Of a stretch of DNA of 64,000 bases, positions 21,391-31,452 are shown one piece after another. A model generated the notes under the pieces. That model was not told where the DNA came from and ran no database searches. It worked only from the letters and a program-made list of their open reading frames with translations. A program made the position numbers and the translations under genes. Position 1 is the first letter of the stretch; each line of letters opens with the position of its first letter. The stretch comes from Thelonectria olida (Eukaryota > Ascomycota > Sordariomycetes > Hypocreales > Nectriaceae), in NCBI GenBank assembly GCA_020736575.1, contig JAGPYM010000005.1, positions 434,001 through 498,000 of the forward strand, read 5' to 3'.

Positions 21391-23859
21391 ATGGACGCGA
21401 TCTGTACTTCGCAGGTACTGGGAAAGGATTCTCCTGAACATGCCGATGCCCAAACAAACCGGGAGATCGAGAATCATGACAAAGCCCAGGACGGAACAAA
21501 GAATGGAGACGACAGGGAGAGTGGAGACACCAACGAGACCGAGAACGACAACAACAAGACTGGGGAGAACAACAAGACTGAGGAGAACAACAAGACCGAG
21601 GAGAACAACAAGACCGAGGAGAACAACAAGACCGAGGAGAACAACGATAAGACCGAAGAAATCAATAAAGAAACCAAACATAACAAGGAAGAGCCCGAGG
21701 GCAGTGGCGAAACTGGTGACGATACGGAGGCTGAGGATAACAACAATATGATACAGGTTGACAACAAGCAAATCGAGAACGGCGTTAAGGAGGTCGAGGA
21801 CAACGATAAAACGGCCAAAGAGGTCGATGCAGCTCAAGAGGATAAGACAACTGAAGAGGTGAAAATGATTGAAAACGAGGGGGAGACAGCTGAAGGGAAT
21901 CAGATGGCTGAGCAGGATAAGATGATTGTGGAGGACAAGACGACTGGGAAAGATGAGGGGACTGCGGCCAATGATGAGAAATTTGCAGAAAACGAGGGAA
22001 AGACCGCAGACAACAAGGGGAGCGGAGACGACGATGAGAGTGACGATGAGGTGCAAACAAAGGAGATGGATGAAAGTGGTGGGGAATTCGCGAAGCAAAT
22101 CATGGACAAAGGATGGTCTCCCAGAACCTTCTTGCAAATTGCGAGAAGTTGGGAGCGTGACATCAAAGGCTCGCTTGGAGAGAGTGGACTGCAAAATATG
22201 AAGGAGCGACTGAACGGCATCTTGAAGGACATCAGTGTCTTCAGCTCACAACTGGAGGACCTCCCACAAAGGATGATGTCACACGAAAAGCTCCTGGCGG
22301 AGAACGCGACCCTCTTGGAGAAGAACGCGGAACTTTCCCGGGAGGTTCAAAGGCGAGACGTGATTATTGCCGAGCTTGATGCGATGAGAGAAACCCAGCC
22401 AGAGGTCGAGGACCACCACGAAGCTCGTATCTCGAAGGCCGACGTGGCGTTCAAGGACAGCTTGCGTGAGCGCGCCTGGGTTTACTATAACGAGCAAGCT
22501 CCAACGCCGAGCAACGAAGCCTCCAAGAGGATGGGCGACAAAGGTATAAGCAGGGAAAGCGAAGAACAACACACCAAGCTGGAGCGACCTCAACCTGCAA
22601 TTGCACCTCCTGGACGTGGTGCCAAATCCGAGTGGGCAGTCGGTCCTATCATGATACCTGAGCCTGGTTCTGCTGACGGCAAGCAGCCAGACACTCCGCA
22701 CCCCGGGCTCTCTGAAGAGAAGCCTTCCGGTATAGACGATCAATCAAGCCCAAGACATGCCAGGGCTAGATCGGACACTGGTAACACCCAGCCCCTTCAG
22801 TCTATTATCGAGGGGAATGAAGGCGCAGCCGAACCACCTCGCTCAAGCGGTGATGGCCAGCCAATGACATCTGCCGATGGGGTAGTCCCTGAGACGCTCG
22901 AGGGCCTCGATTTCCGCTCGGTTGATGAGACGACATCTCCCAGGAGCGCTCCTAAACCTGTCAGATCACCCTCCTCGATGGCGAGTGCGAAGTCACCTTC
23001 ATTTAGTCGCCGAGAAGGACAGCTCTCCGGTAGACACAGCGAAAGTCCTGCGAGTGCTAACAGTGGAGGTTGGGAAATACTAGACAAGCAGCTGAGCCTG
23101 TCATGGACACCAACCACAGGCGGCCTCGGCCCTTTGGAGCGTCTGTATGATGAAAACCAGTTGTTTCAATTTCCCGATGCTCTAGCTGTCGCATCCCAAC
23201 CTCCTACTTCTCATCCTGCCGAGCCTGGAGCATCTGGATTTCCACCTTTCGATCCCCAAGAGTTCAAATCTCAGCCTCCCAGATCCCAAACGTCCGAACC
23301 CCGAGGTCTTGGGCCTCTATCTTTCAACTCTCCGCCGGCCGAAGCTCTATACCATGAGTCTCAACCTCTCGAATGCGAACTGCCTCAATCTAGGCCGGTG
23401 AAATCAGATTCCCCCAAAGCTGCACCTCTCGAGTCCAAGGTTCTCGGATTCGAAAGCACCAAACCCGAACCTCTGCAATCTGAAGCTCTCAAGCCTGAAC
23501 TTGGCGAAATACAATCTACCAAACCCGGTTCCTCCATTCCTGGAGCTCCCATCTCTGAACCGAGCAAGCTTTATTTCTTCTACAAATTTGGACCCGTCAA
23601 GTCATGGCACGTATGGGCGGTTCTCACGTATTGCGTACTCTTCCTTTGTACACTGCAGGTGTTGATCTCATGCCGTCGGCAGAAGCACATTTGGTTCGAG
23701 GCGAACGGACTAACAACACGAAATTACATGTTGAGGGCGTATCGGGCTGACCGGACATGGCTGGGAAGTGTCGGAATAGATACGGACTTGTTTGTCAATT
23801 GGTCCGAGGGCAGAGAGTGGTTGGTCAATCTGTGGCCTTGTGGGGCGAAGCAAGCCTGA
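21391..23859 (+). CDS. Acidic repeat protein with coiled coil and C-terminal membrane anchor
   Basis: A single exon of 822 residues; I do not recognise a family. The start follows a consensus-like ccacaATG. Residues 1-235 are extremely rich in Glu, Asn, Lys, Asp and Thr, with six tandem NNKTEE-type hexapeptides at residues 54-90. Residues about 236-335 look folded and helical: KQIMDKGWSPRTFLQIARSW, then a heptad-like stretch around LLAENATLLEKNAELSREVQ. Residues 340-730 are Pro/Ser-rich, with repeated S-Q-P-P and E-P-L-x-S-E-like units. A single hydrophobic span at about 742-761 (WAVLTYCVLFLCTLQVLISC) is followed by a basic RRQK and a 60-residue Trp-rich tail. This suggests a tail-anchored or single-pass membrane protein with a long disordered cytosolic arm. 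Function is unknown. The gene may be lineage-specific. Confidence 0.75.
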   Translation: MDAICTSQVLGKDSPEHADAQTNREIENHDKAQDGTKNGDDRESGDTNETENDNNKTGENNKTEENNKTEENNKTEENNKTEENNDKTEEINKETKHNKEEPEGSGETGDDTEAEDNNNMIQVDNKQIENGVKEVEDNDKTAKEVDAAQEDKTTEEVKMIENEGETAEGNQMAEQDKMIVEDKTTGKDEGTAANDEKFAENEGKTADNKGSGDDDESDDEVQTKEMDESGGEFAKQIMDKGWSPRTFLQIARSWERDIKGSLGESGLQNMKERLNGILKDISVFSSQLEDLPQRMMSHEKLLAENATLLEKNAELSREVQRRDVIIAELDAMRETQPEVEDHHEARISKADVAFKDSLRERAWVYYNEQAPTPSNEASKRMGDKGISRESEEQHTKLERPQPAIAPPGRGAKSEWAVGPIMIPEPGSADGKQPDTPHPGLSEEKPSGIDDQSSPRHARARSDTGNTQPLQSIIEGNEGAAEPPRSSGDGQPMTSADGVVPETLEGLDFRSVDETTSPRSAPKPVRSPSSMASAKSPSFSRREGQLSGRHSESPASANSGGWEILDKQLSLSWTPTTGGLGPLERLYDENQLFQFPDALAVASQPPTSHPAEPGASGFPPFDPQEFKSQPPRSQTSEPRGLGPLSFNSPPAEALYHESQPLECELPQSRPVKSDSPKAAPLESKVLGFESTKPEPLQSEALKPELGEIQSTKPGSSIPGAPISEPSKLYFFYKFGPVKSWHVWAVLTYCVLFLCTLQVLISCRRQKHIWFEANGLTTRNYMLRAYRADRTWLGSVGIDTDLFVNWSEGREWLVNLWPCGAKQA
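21550..21660 (+). repeat. 18-bp minisatellite inside the repeat-protein gene
   Basis: About six head-to-tail copies of an 18-bp unit (aacaacaagaccgaggag consensus) encode NNKTEE. The first has a Gly variant and the last has an inserted Asp codon. Because the unit is a multiple of three, copy number can change without frameshift. Confidence 0.95.
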
Positions 23860-24851
23860 GGGAGTTTGGTATCGACGTGGTGTTGAAGGCGACAGGGGAA
23901 ACCAATGTGTATGTGTGTGTGTGTGTGTGTGTGTTTAGTCTATCTGCTTTTAGTTGTCGAATTTGGGATTGAACTGCGTATGATCAACAAGAGGAACGTT
24001 GAGAGATCTGCACAACCCTGCATTCACTAGCCCACCCGTTGGGACCCGACTATTTGGAATATGGAATCTTTTGGGGCTAAAAGACTAATCATGAAAAGAT
24101 GACGTGCGCAGGGACTTGGGATAGGTCAAGGAGAGCCCACTTTGGTCTGCATGTCTCACTCTGGGCTGCATGGTTCAGTAATAATGATTACATGGGACTT
24201 TAAGCATAGAGTAGAGGTGGGATCACATCAAAGCCTCCTTCGTCCGATTATTGTATACGAAAACGGTAAGACGACAAGAGGCGTACGGAGATGGGCGCTC
24301 GTCAACTGTCGGAATCTGGGCTTGGCGCGGCTAATGATTTGGAATTGGGTATTTGAAATGGAATCAACGGCACCACCACCACAAGAGCGGCACAGCCACA
24401 GCACGACGCCGAAAACGATTGAGTGCTTACTCCGTACAATGCGGTAGATTGACAGCAGGGCTTATTCGATAGTCGAGCGTATTCACTGAATTCCATTTCT
24501 TCTGGAACAATAAACAAGCCGAGCCTCGGCAGCGTCGAAGCATCGACGGACAAGTGGATTCGGCCGAGGCCGCGGAGTCCCTGATCAAACGAGTGGAGCC
24601 CAACGGAGCGAAAAGCTTATACCGGCCGGTTGTTGATGTCATTTCTTTGTTGATGGTCAATTTGAAGCAATCCATACCTCGTAACTTCGCACCTGATTAC
24701 ATACTCTCCAGTACCTGCCAACCTACCTTGCCATTACAAACCCATGCCGGCCGTCCAAGCTACCGGTTCCATCCCTTCCCCTGCCTGCCCAGAGCCCGCC
24801 CTCCTTGACCCTTGCCTGATTCTCCCATCCACCATCCTATCGTGAGTAATC
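23860..24851. other. Intergenic region with TG microsatellite
   Basis: Holds the 3' flank of the repeat-protein gene, including a TG microsatellite, and the promoter and C-rich leader of the DUF4336-like gene (about 24680-24850). No gene is supported. Confidence 0.5.
23906..23934 (+). repeat. (TG)n microsatellite
   Basis: A run of TG dinucleotides with one interruption (gtgtatgtgtg), about 50 bp after the stop of the repeat-protein gene, probably in its 3' untranslated region. Confidence 0.95.
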
Positions 24852-26068
24852 ATGTTGCGGGCGCCACGTCGGCGCCCTTCGCCGAGCAGCACTTTTTGTT
24901 TAAATGCCCCGTCTCTCGCCCCTCGGTTGTCGATTCTGTTTCCGTTGTTGAAGCATCAAACAAGCACACCACTCGTCTCCGAAGCCTCCAGATCTCTAGT
25001 CCACACTTCCTCATTCTCGTCTCAACCTGCTTCAACGTCATCGACCAACTTCGACTTCGCCGTCTTCCATCGTCATCGATTTTCATCCACTAGCACCCAA
25101 CTTAAATACACATCATCGCCATCCGCTCGACACCAACGCCTTCGCCCTCTTCACTTACAGCGACGCGCCTTTTCTCAATCCGCAAACATGTCGTCCAAAC
25201 TCATCCCCGCCAACCCGGCCGATGTCATGGTTATTCGCAATGTCACTCCCAATGTCGCAACCTTCTCAGTTCCCTTTGCCCGCTTCGGAAGAATCAAGAT
25301 TGGTGGCCGAGGAACTCTCGGTACGCATCAGTTCCACCGCGTCATGCATAAAAGAACGCCTACTAACATGACGCAATAGTGAAACTCACTTCCGGCGCTC
25401 TCGCTGTCTTCTCTCCCGTCGCACTGACAGACGCCGTCAAAGCAAAGGTCGCGGAGATGGGCGGCGATGTCCGCTACATTGTCGCCCTTGACTACGAGCA
25501 CCACATCTTCGTCTCAGAATGGGCAACCGCGTACCCCCAGGCTAAGCTCATCGGTCCCGAGGGTCTACCAGAGAAGCGCGCCAAGCAGGACGACCCCAAG
25601 ATTGGCAACGAGGAGTTTGCCGTGGTTTTCACCAAGGCCAACAAGCGCCAGATCCGCATCGGCGACGATTTTGATGCCGACTTTGAGTACGAATACGTCG
25701 ATGCCCACGCTAACCTGGAAATCGTCTTCTTCTACAAGCCCGACCGCGTGCTCATCCAGGCTGACCTGCTCTTCAACCTCCCCGCCATCGAACAGTACAG
25801 CAAGGTTCCTGAGTCAGAACGCCCTGGCGGTGGATTCCTCGACAGACTGTTCTCGGGCGTCCAGGACATCTCTGGCGATGCTCGCTGGCTGAAGCGTGCC
25901 AACTGGCACTTTATCAAGGACCGCGAGAGCTTCAACGACAGCATGCAGCGCATCGAGCAGTGGGACTTCATCACCATGATTCCCTGCCACGGCGATACTC
26001 TGGAGGAGAATACCAAAGAGACATTCCGCAAGGTGTTTGAGTGGCACCTCAAGGGACACAAGAACTAG
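24852..26068 (+). CDS. Metallo-beta-lactamase-fold protein, DUF4336-like
   Basis: Exons 24852-25320 and 25380-26068 join in phase 1 over a 59-bp intron (gtacgc...atag, branch ctaac), giving 385 residues. The first 112 residues contain many Arg and Ser and almost no acids, ending RRAFSQSANMSSK, which resembles a mitochondrial targeting sequence. An internal ATG at 25188 (aacATGtcg) would give a 273-residue cytosolic form. The mature part reads as a metallo-beta-lactamase-like fold: RFGRIKIGGRGTLVKLTSGA, a strand plus ALDYEHHIFVSEW (a His pair after an acidic residue), ERPGGGFLDRLF and the late MIPCHGDTLEENTK. The canonical HxHxDH motif is not intact, as in DUF4336-type proteins. Catalytic activity and substrate are unknown. 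The gene is followed 0.5 kb later by vps34 in the same direction, but there is no evidence that they are co-functional. Confidence 0.75.
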
Positions 26069-26564
26069 AGATTGGAAGCGATGAATGACTGTATGATGAT
26101 TATGATATCCCGGGACTGTTGTATATCTTGTTGTAGTAGGACTTTAGAGATTGCTGAATAATAGGTAGCTATTTATAGTTGTGAAATTATAGACTTTCCA
26201 AGATTTAGACATCATTTCCAGGAGATTGACTAGTTTATGCATGTAATAAGGTCCGGTGTTTTTGACCTAACGACAAAGTCTTGCAGTTCACGTTGTTCAC
26301 GGGATAAATAAGTTAGTATCTTTGCCCCGCCACACTCGGTCTGCACCTTCTTGACCTCATCCATGGAATCCACGTGAAAGTGGTTTAAGTCCAAAGTGGT
26401 CCGTGCGTCCACGCTCTGCCCTGTGCACTTATCTTATCGAACAGCTGCCCGCTTCGAGGCTCATCTTTATCTCAACCCTCCGTCACCATCGTGAAACCAC
26501 CACACACACTCTTCAACCACTGGGATCTCCAACACTTACCTGGCCCATACAGAATGAGCTGATC
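26069..26564. other. Intergenic region upstream of vps34
   Basis: 3' flank of the DUF4336-like gene (AT-rich, 26080-26240) and the vps34 promoter and leader. A two-codon upstream ORF lies at its end (separate entry). Confidence 0.5.
26554..26562 (+). promoter_or_regulatory. Minimal upstream ORF before vps34
   Basis: ATG AGC TGA forms a two-codon ORF that ends two bases before the proposed vps34 start. If it is in the transcript, ribosomes would have to leak past it or reinitiate almost at once. The transcript start is unknown, so any regulatory role is inference. Confidence 0.4.
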
Positions 26565-29455
26565 ATGATGTCTGAGTATGGGCGCATGGACCCGTTCTCC
26601 TTTGCGGGCTCCAAAGATGTCCAGCATCCAGTGAGCATTCGCATGTGAGCTCCCCCAGTCTGACAGTGTCCACGGCCCCCGCTAAGACGTTATAGAATGA
26701 ACCTCGAGGGCGAAGAGCCTCCCTACAAGTCTTCTACACTTCTTGAAAGGCCAGATTTGCGACATGTCGGGTCAAATATCAGGTAGCTTGCCCCAGTCCC
26801 AGCGAGCCTCAACGCCCACCTAATATGTGCCCCTAGCTCCCACTCCGACCTCTACGTCACCGTCCAGGTCTGGGCCGGCTCGAAGCCCTTGACTATCCCT
26901 GTGCAGACCGCCTACAAGCCTTTTCGAGCCGAGCGAAAGTGCGATATCCCATACCTACGCGCGCATGGATGGTGGCTAACCAGAACAGGTGGAACGAATG
27001 GCTCCAGCTGCCAATTACCTACGACTCCCTCCCAGTCAACTCTTCCCTTGCGATAACAATATGGGACCTTTCGCCTACTGGCGGTAAGGGCGCTATCGGC
27101 CATGCGATCCCATTCGGCGGTACGACCCTGCCCATGTTCGACGAAGACAACCAGGCCCAGAAGGGCAGACAGAAGTGCTTGGTACATCGACACAAACACG
27201 CTGATGGAACCGACAACTCAACGACCCCGGCGCTTGTTTCGACCAAGAAGAAGCCGAACGCGCGCAAGGGCTCCGTTCCCCCACTAGACAAAGACGCTGA
27301 GGAGCTTGATCGGATGGAAACGCTGTTCAAGAAACATGAAATGGGCGAAATTGCTCGCGTGGACTGGCTAGACCAGATGGTCTTTCGCAGCTTCGAAAAA
27401 GGTGGTCTACAAGCTGCAAAATCATCAATGAAGATGCTTCAACGCCAGCGCGCCGTGAATGGAGAGGGCAATGTTGGCGAGGATGGCCGACCAGGATCCT
27501 CCACCTTCCTCCTCAACGTCGAGCTACCTCGCTTTGATTTCCCCATCGTTTTCGCGGATCACGAATACGATCCTCCTCCTATCTCATCATTCCAGAGCTT
27601 ATCAGTATCACAAGCCAACATCACCCAACAAGCACCAGAGGTGCAGTTTGGTCCAGGCATAAACGCTATGGATCAGAGTTCCACAGGATTGGGAGGACGC
27701 CTTGTCAAGGTGTATGACCCTGAAGTGGGACACAAAGACAACCCAGCGGAAGCAAAACACCGACGCCTTTTCAGAAGCTCGCACAGGCATGGAATTCTTG
27801 ACAAGGATCTCAAGCCAAACGCCAAGGTCAGAGATGAACTGAACCTAATCATGTCTTATCCGCCGACCCATGTTCTGAACACAGAGGAGACGGATCTAGT
27901 ATGGAAGTTTCGTTACCATTTAACTCGAGACAAGAGGGCGTTAACGAAATTCGTTAAGTCCGTCAACTGGAGTGACCAAAGCGAATCCAAACTGGCCATT
28001 CAAGCACTTGGGCGTTGGACAGAGATCGAGGTCGACGATGCCCTGGAGCTGCTTGGCCCATCGTTCGATAACGCAGCAGTTCGGTCCTACGCAGTTGACC
28101 GACTTCGTAAGTCAGATGACAATGAACTCTTGTTGTACCTGCTCCAGCTTGTGCAAGCTCTAAAGTATGAGCATATATCGACTGATTCTACTGAGGAGAG
28201 CACACACGACTCCTCTCTTGCCGGATTCCTCATTCAGCGAGCAGCAGCGAATTTCCAGCTAGGAAATTATTTCTACTGGTATCTCATGGTGGAATGTGAG
28301 GATGGCAGTCCCGACGCACTTCTCGACAATCGGAACATCTACCGTAAGGTTGCGTATGATTTCATGGCAGAGCTCGAGAAACAACCAGATGGTGTTGAGA
28401 CTAGAAAGACATTGTTGCGGCAGGGTGAGCTGTTCTCTGTTCTGGGCGATGCGGCGGAAGAGATTAAGAAGACGACGGCGAACGCGAAGAAGACGGATCG
28501 GGCCAAACGCTTCTTAGCAGATCCTAAAAACGAACTGCTGAGCATCGATCCGCCGCTCTCGATGCCGCTTGACCCCTCAGTCTTGGTCACAGGAGTTGTC
28601 CCGGAAGACACCATTGTGTTCAAGTCATCGCTGAGTCCGTTCAAGTGTACCTTCAAGACGACAACTGGGAGCACATATCCCATCATTTTCAAGGTTGGCG
28701 ATGATCTAAGACAAGATCAGCTAGTGATCCAAATCATCACACTCATGGACCAACTGCTCCAGAAGGAGAACCTCGACTTGAAGCTGTCTCCTTACAAGAT
28801 CCTCGCAACGAACGTAACGGCAGGCGCGTCACAGTTCGTCCAATCCTCGAGCTTATCCAGCATCATCGGCAAGTTTCGGGCCAATCCTGTTTTGGGTTAT
28901 CTGAAGTATCACAACCCAGATGAAAGACAGCCGCTCGGTGTCCGTCAGGAGACGCTCGACACATACGTGAGGTCCTGCGCCGGGTACTGTGTTATCACCT
29001 ACATCTTGGGCGTGGGTGACCGCCACACGGAGAATCTGCTCCTGGCCCCTGATGGCCACTTCTTCCATGCCGACTTCGGCTTCATTCTTGGCCGTGACCC
29101 CAAGCCCTTTGCCCCTCTCATGAAGTTGTCCAAGGAAATGGTGGACTGCATGGGTGGAGTTCAGTCAGAGCACTACCAGCAGTTTAAACAATATTGCTTT
29201 CTTGCCTTCACGGCGCTGCGCAAATCTTCGAACCTCATTCTCAATCTTTTCAGCCTCATGGTTGATGCCAACATCCCTGACATTCGGTTGGAGCCTGACA
29301 AGGCGGTGCTCAAAGTGCGCACCAGGTTCCACCTAGAAATGAGCGAGGAAGAGGCGCTTCGGTATTTCGAGAGGCTTATTGAGGAGTCGCAGACGGCGTT
29401 GGCACCGATGGTGCTTGACAAGTTGCACGAGTGGGCACAGGCGCTTCGAGCTTAG
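26565..29455 (+). CDS. vps34: Class III phosphatidylinositol 3-kinase Vps34
   Basis: Four exons (26565-26644, 26696-26782, 26837-26938, 26989-29455) give 911 residues, normal for the family. The start could also be the Met codons at 26568 or 26586 (MDPFSFAG). The N-terminal C2 domain spans about 25-200 (SDLYVTVQVWAGSKPL, WNEWLQLPITYDSLP, AITIWDLSPTGG). The helical PIK domain follows (about 310-560; DLVWKFRYHLTRDKRALTKF), then the lipid kinase domain (about 600-911). Catalytic-loop GDRHTEN has Asp767, and the metal-binding DFG is at 785-787 within HADFGFILGRDPKP. The P-loop lysine is in YPIIFKVGDDLRQDQL. Vps34 makes PI3P on endosomes and autophagosomes in complexes with Vps15 and Vps30/Atg6. 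The first three introns are 50-54 bp, and exon joins restore IRIMNLEGEEPPYK and ERKWNEW. Confidence 0.97.
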
Positions 29456-30142
29456 GTGTTGGTATTTCGGATCGGTTTGGAGTTTGGGATACATTAGGAT
29501 ACTCAATTGGTCTTAGGTAGCGTGAATAGATCATAGAACCACACTCAATGCACGCCTCAGTGACCATGTCGCCATCACCCGGGAGCGAAAATCTTGTTGA
29601 CAGTGTACTCGAGAAGTTGAATCGTTAGATTGAGTCTAAGCTGAGAGATACCATTCGTACCTAGGCCTGGATGCAGTCTCTCCATCAGTTGTTCTCTCCA
29701 GCTAACCAGAGGCTGTGAAGATATAGCAGAGTGAGCTTGCTATCTCATAATGAATAAGTTGGCGAATGCCGGGCATTGTCCCAAGGTGTGCTAAGGGGGG
29801 CGTTGTCAGAACGTCCAGTGTAGTTTACCACCCAGTCTATCCATGCCACAAAGACCCATCGGCTAAGAAATATGTTAAAGCTATAACTCCTAGATTTAGG
29901 ACAGTACCCATCTAACACAGACATCAGGAATTTAATCTTCCATGGTGGACACAGGACCGTCAACGCCTCGCAACTAAGACGATCAGTGTGGAAGTGGACG
30001 TGTTGGAATGGTGACATTAAAACATAAACAAAACAATGACTGTTCATGTAGGGCATCTTAGTATACAGGAGATGAACTCATAGATAAGTGTTTGTACATT
30101 CTACATTTGCTCGTCCAGTCATTTCCAGGTCATTATTCGAAC
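29456..30142. other. Convergent intergenic region
   Basis: 3' flanks of vps34 (plus) and etr1 (minus). AT-rich, with no supported gene. Confidence 0.5.
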
Positions 30143-31452
30143 TTAGGTTTCGCCAAACACAAGCACACCCTTGCCTTTGCGGAAGCCCGACAGACCCTGT
30201 TGCACAGCATTCCGTAGTGTCGTCTCCTCCGTCTCCCAGTCCCACTTGACCTCTTCAATAGGCACATCGTGGAACTTGCCATCGCGAATCGTGCTGAGGA
30301 TGTCGTTGACCATGTGCTTGCGGCCCTCGGGGTCGCGCTCGTTCCATCGGCTCAGCCAGAACCCGACGAAGCGGATGTCCTTGAAGATGAGAAGGCCGAC
30401 AGGGAGCGACACAGGCTGGCGGGACATGCCTCCGTAGGACACCATGGTGGCGCCCTCGCCTAGTGAACGAGCAATGGCGGTGGCTGACTTGCCACCGACG
30501 CAGTTAAGGCCGAGCCCAATCTCCTCGCGACCGTTGCGAGTGATTTCCTTGAGCCTATCCCTCCATTCCCGAGATAGGAACTCAGAGTCCGTCACAACCA
30601 CGTCGGCGCCAAGATTCTTGAGCTCCGCCTTGAGCGCCTCCGTTTCCTCAGGGGTGTCACGATCGCGTACGACGTTGATGCTCCTGAGCCCCCAAAGCTT
30701 TCCAAACTGGATGGCCGATCGTCCTACGCCAGAGTTGGCACCGTTTTGAATGAACCACTGACCACTACCGGGATCGAGGGGCTTCATTCCCTGGCCGGCC
30801 TTGGCGCCAGCATTGGGGCCGTAGGAGCGCAAAATCTTGTACGCTGTGCAAGGGTTGACGCTCACGGTGGCGACCTGGGTAGGCGTCAATCCTTCCTTCT
30901 CGACCTTGATGAACTTAGAGCTATCATCTACGGCGTGGGTCCTCCAAGTGCCGAATTGGCCGATAGCGGGGATGACCCAATCGCCTTTTTTAAGGGTAGA
31001 GTCGGGAGATCCGACGGATACCACCTCGAAGACGCCTTCGTTTCCGGGAACAACGGAGGGATCTGAGGTGCCAATGAGGTTGGTGAACGGAGGCTTCGAG
31101 CCATATGTGCCTTGGATGGTGTTGATATCGGCGGGGTTGATGGGCGCGGCTAGTGATCGGACAAGGACGGAAGAGGAGGGGATGGAGGGGGAGATAGAAT
31201 GGGTGTGGATGCTATTCGACGTCAGTGTACTGGGCGTAGCCTAAGGTCAGGGGGCGATACATACTTGAGGACATCCTCAGGCTCGCCATACTTGGAGAAA
31301 ACGAGCGCCTTGGCTTGAACGTAGCCATAAGGACCTGACTTGTGTCGGATGGCCGTCATGGGAAGTCGGCCGAAGTGGTAGGCTTGGAGCTTGGCCGAGG
31401 GCCTCGCGAGCCCTGAGACGAAGGGCCGGAGCTTGAGCGACGGACTTGACAT
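30143..31452 (-). CDS. etr1: Mitochondrial trans-2-enoyl-(ACP/CoA) reductase
   Basis: Exons 31452-31265 and 31211-30143, joined in phase 2 across a 53-bp intron (gtatgt...atag), encode 418 residues. The first ATG in frame opens a basic leader (SSPSLKLRPFVSGLARPSAK through PMTAIRHKSG) suited to mitochondrial import. The mature protein is a zinc-free MDR-superfamily reductase: YGEPEDVLN, substrate-site AAPINPADINTIQGTYGSKP, PGNEGVFEVVSVG, a cofactor-binding QNGANSGVGRSAIQFGKLWG with INVVRDR, and LNCVGGKSATAIARSLGEGA. It reduces enoyl-ACP with NADPH in the last step of mitochondrial type II fatty-acid synthesis, which supplies the lipoic-acid precursor. The length and all hallmark motifs match Etr1/MECR. 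It is convergent with vps34. Confidence 0.95.

Noticed and set aside
26403..26564. Upstream extension of the vps34 reading frame to 26403
   Set aside because: It begins at GTG, and the extra residues do not resemble Vps34 N-termini. The ATG at 26565 or just after fits better.
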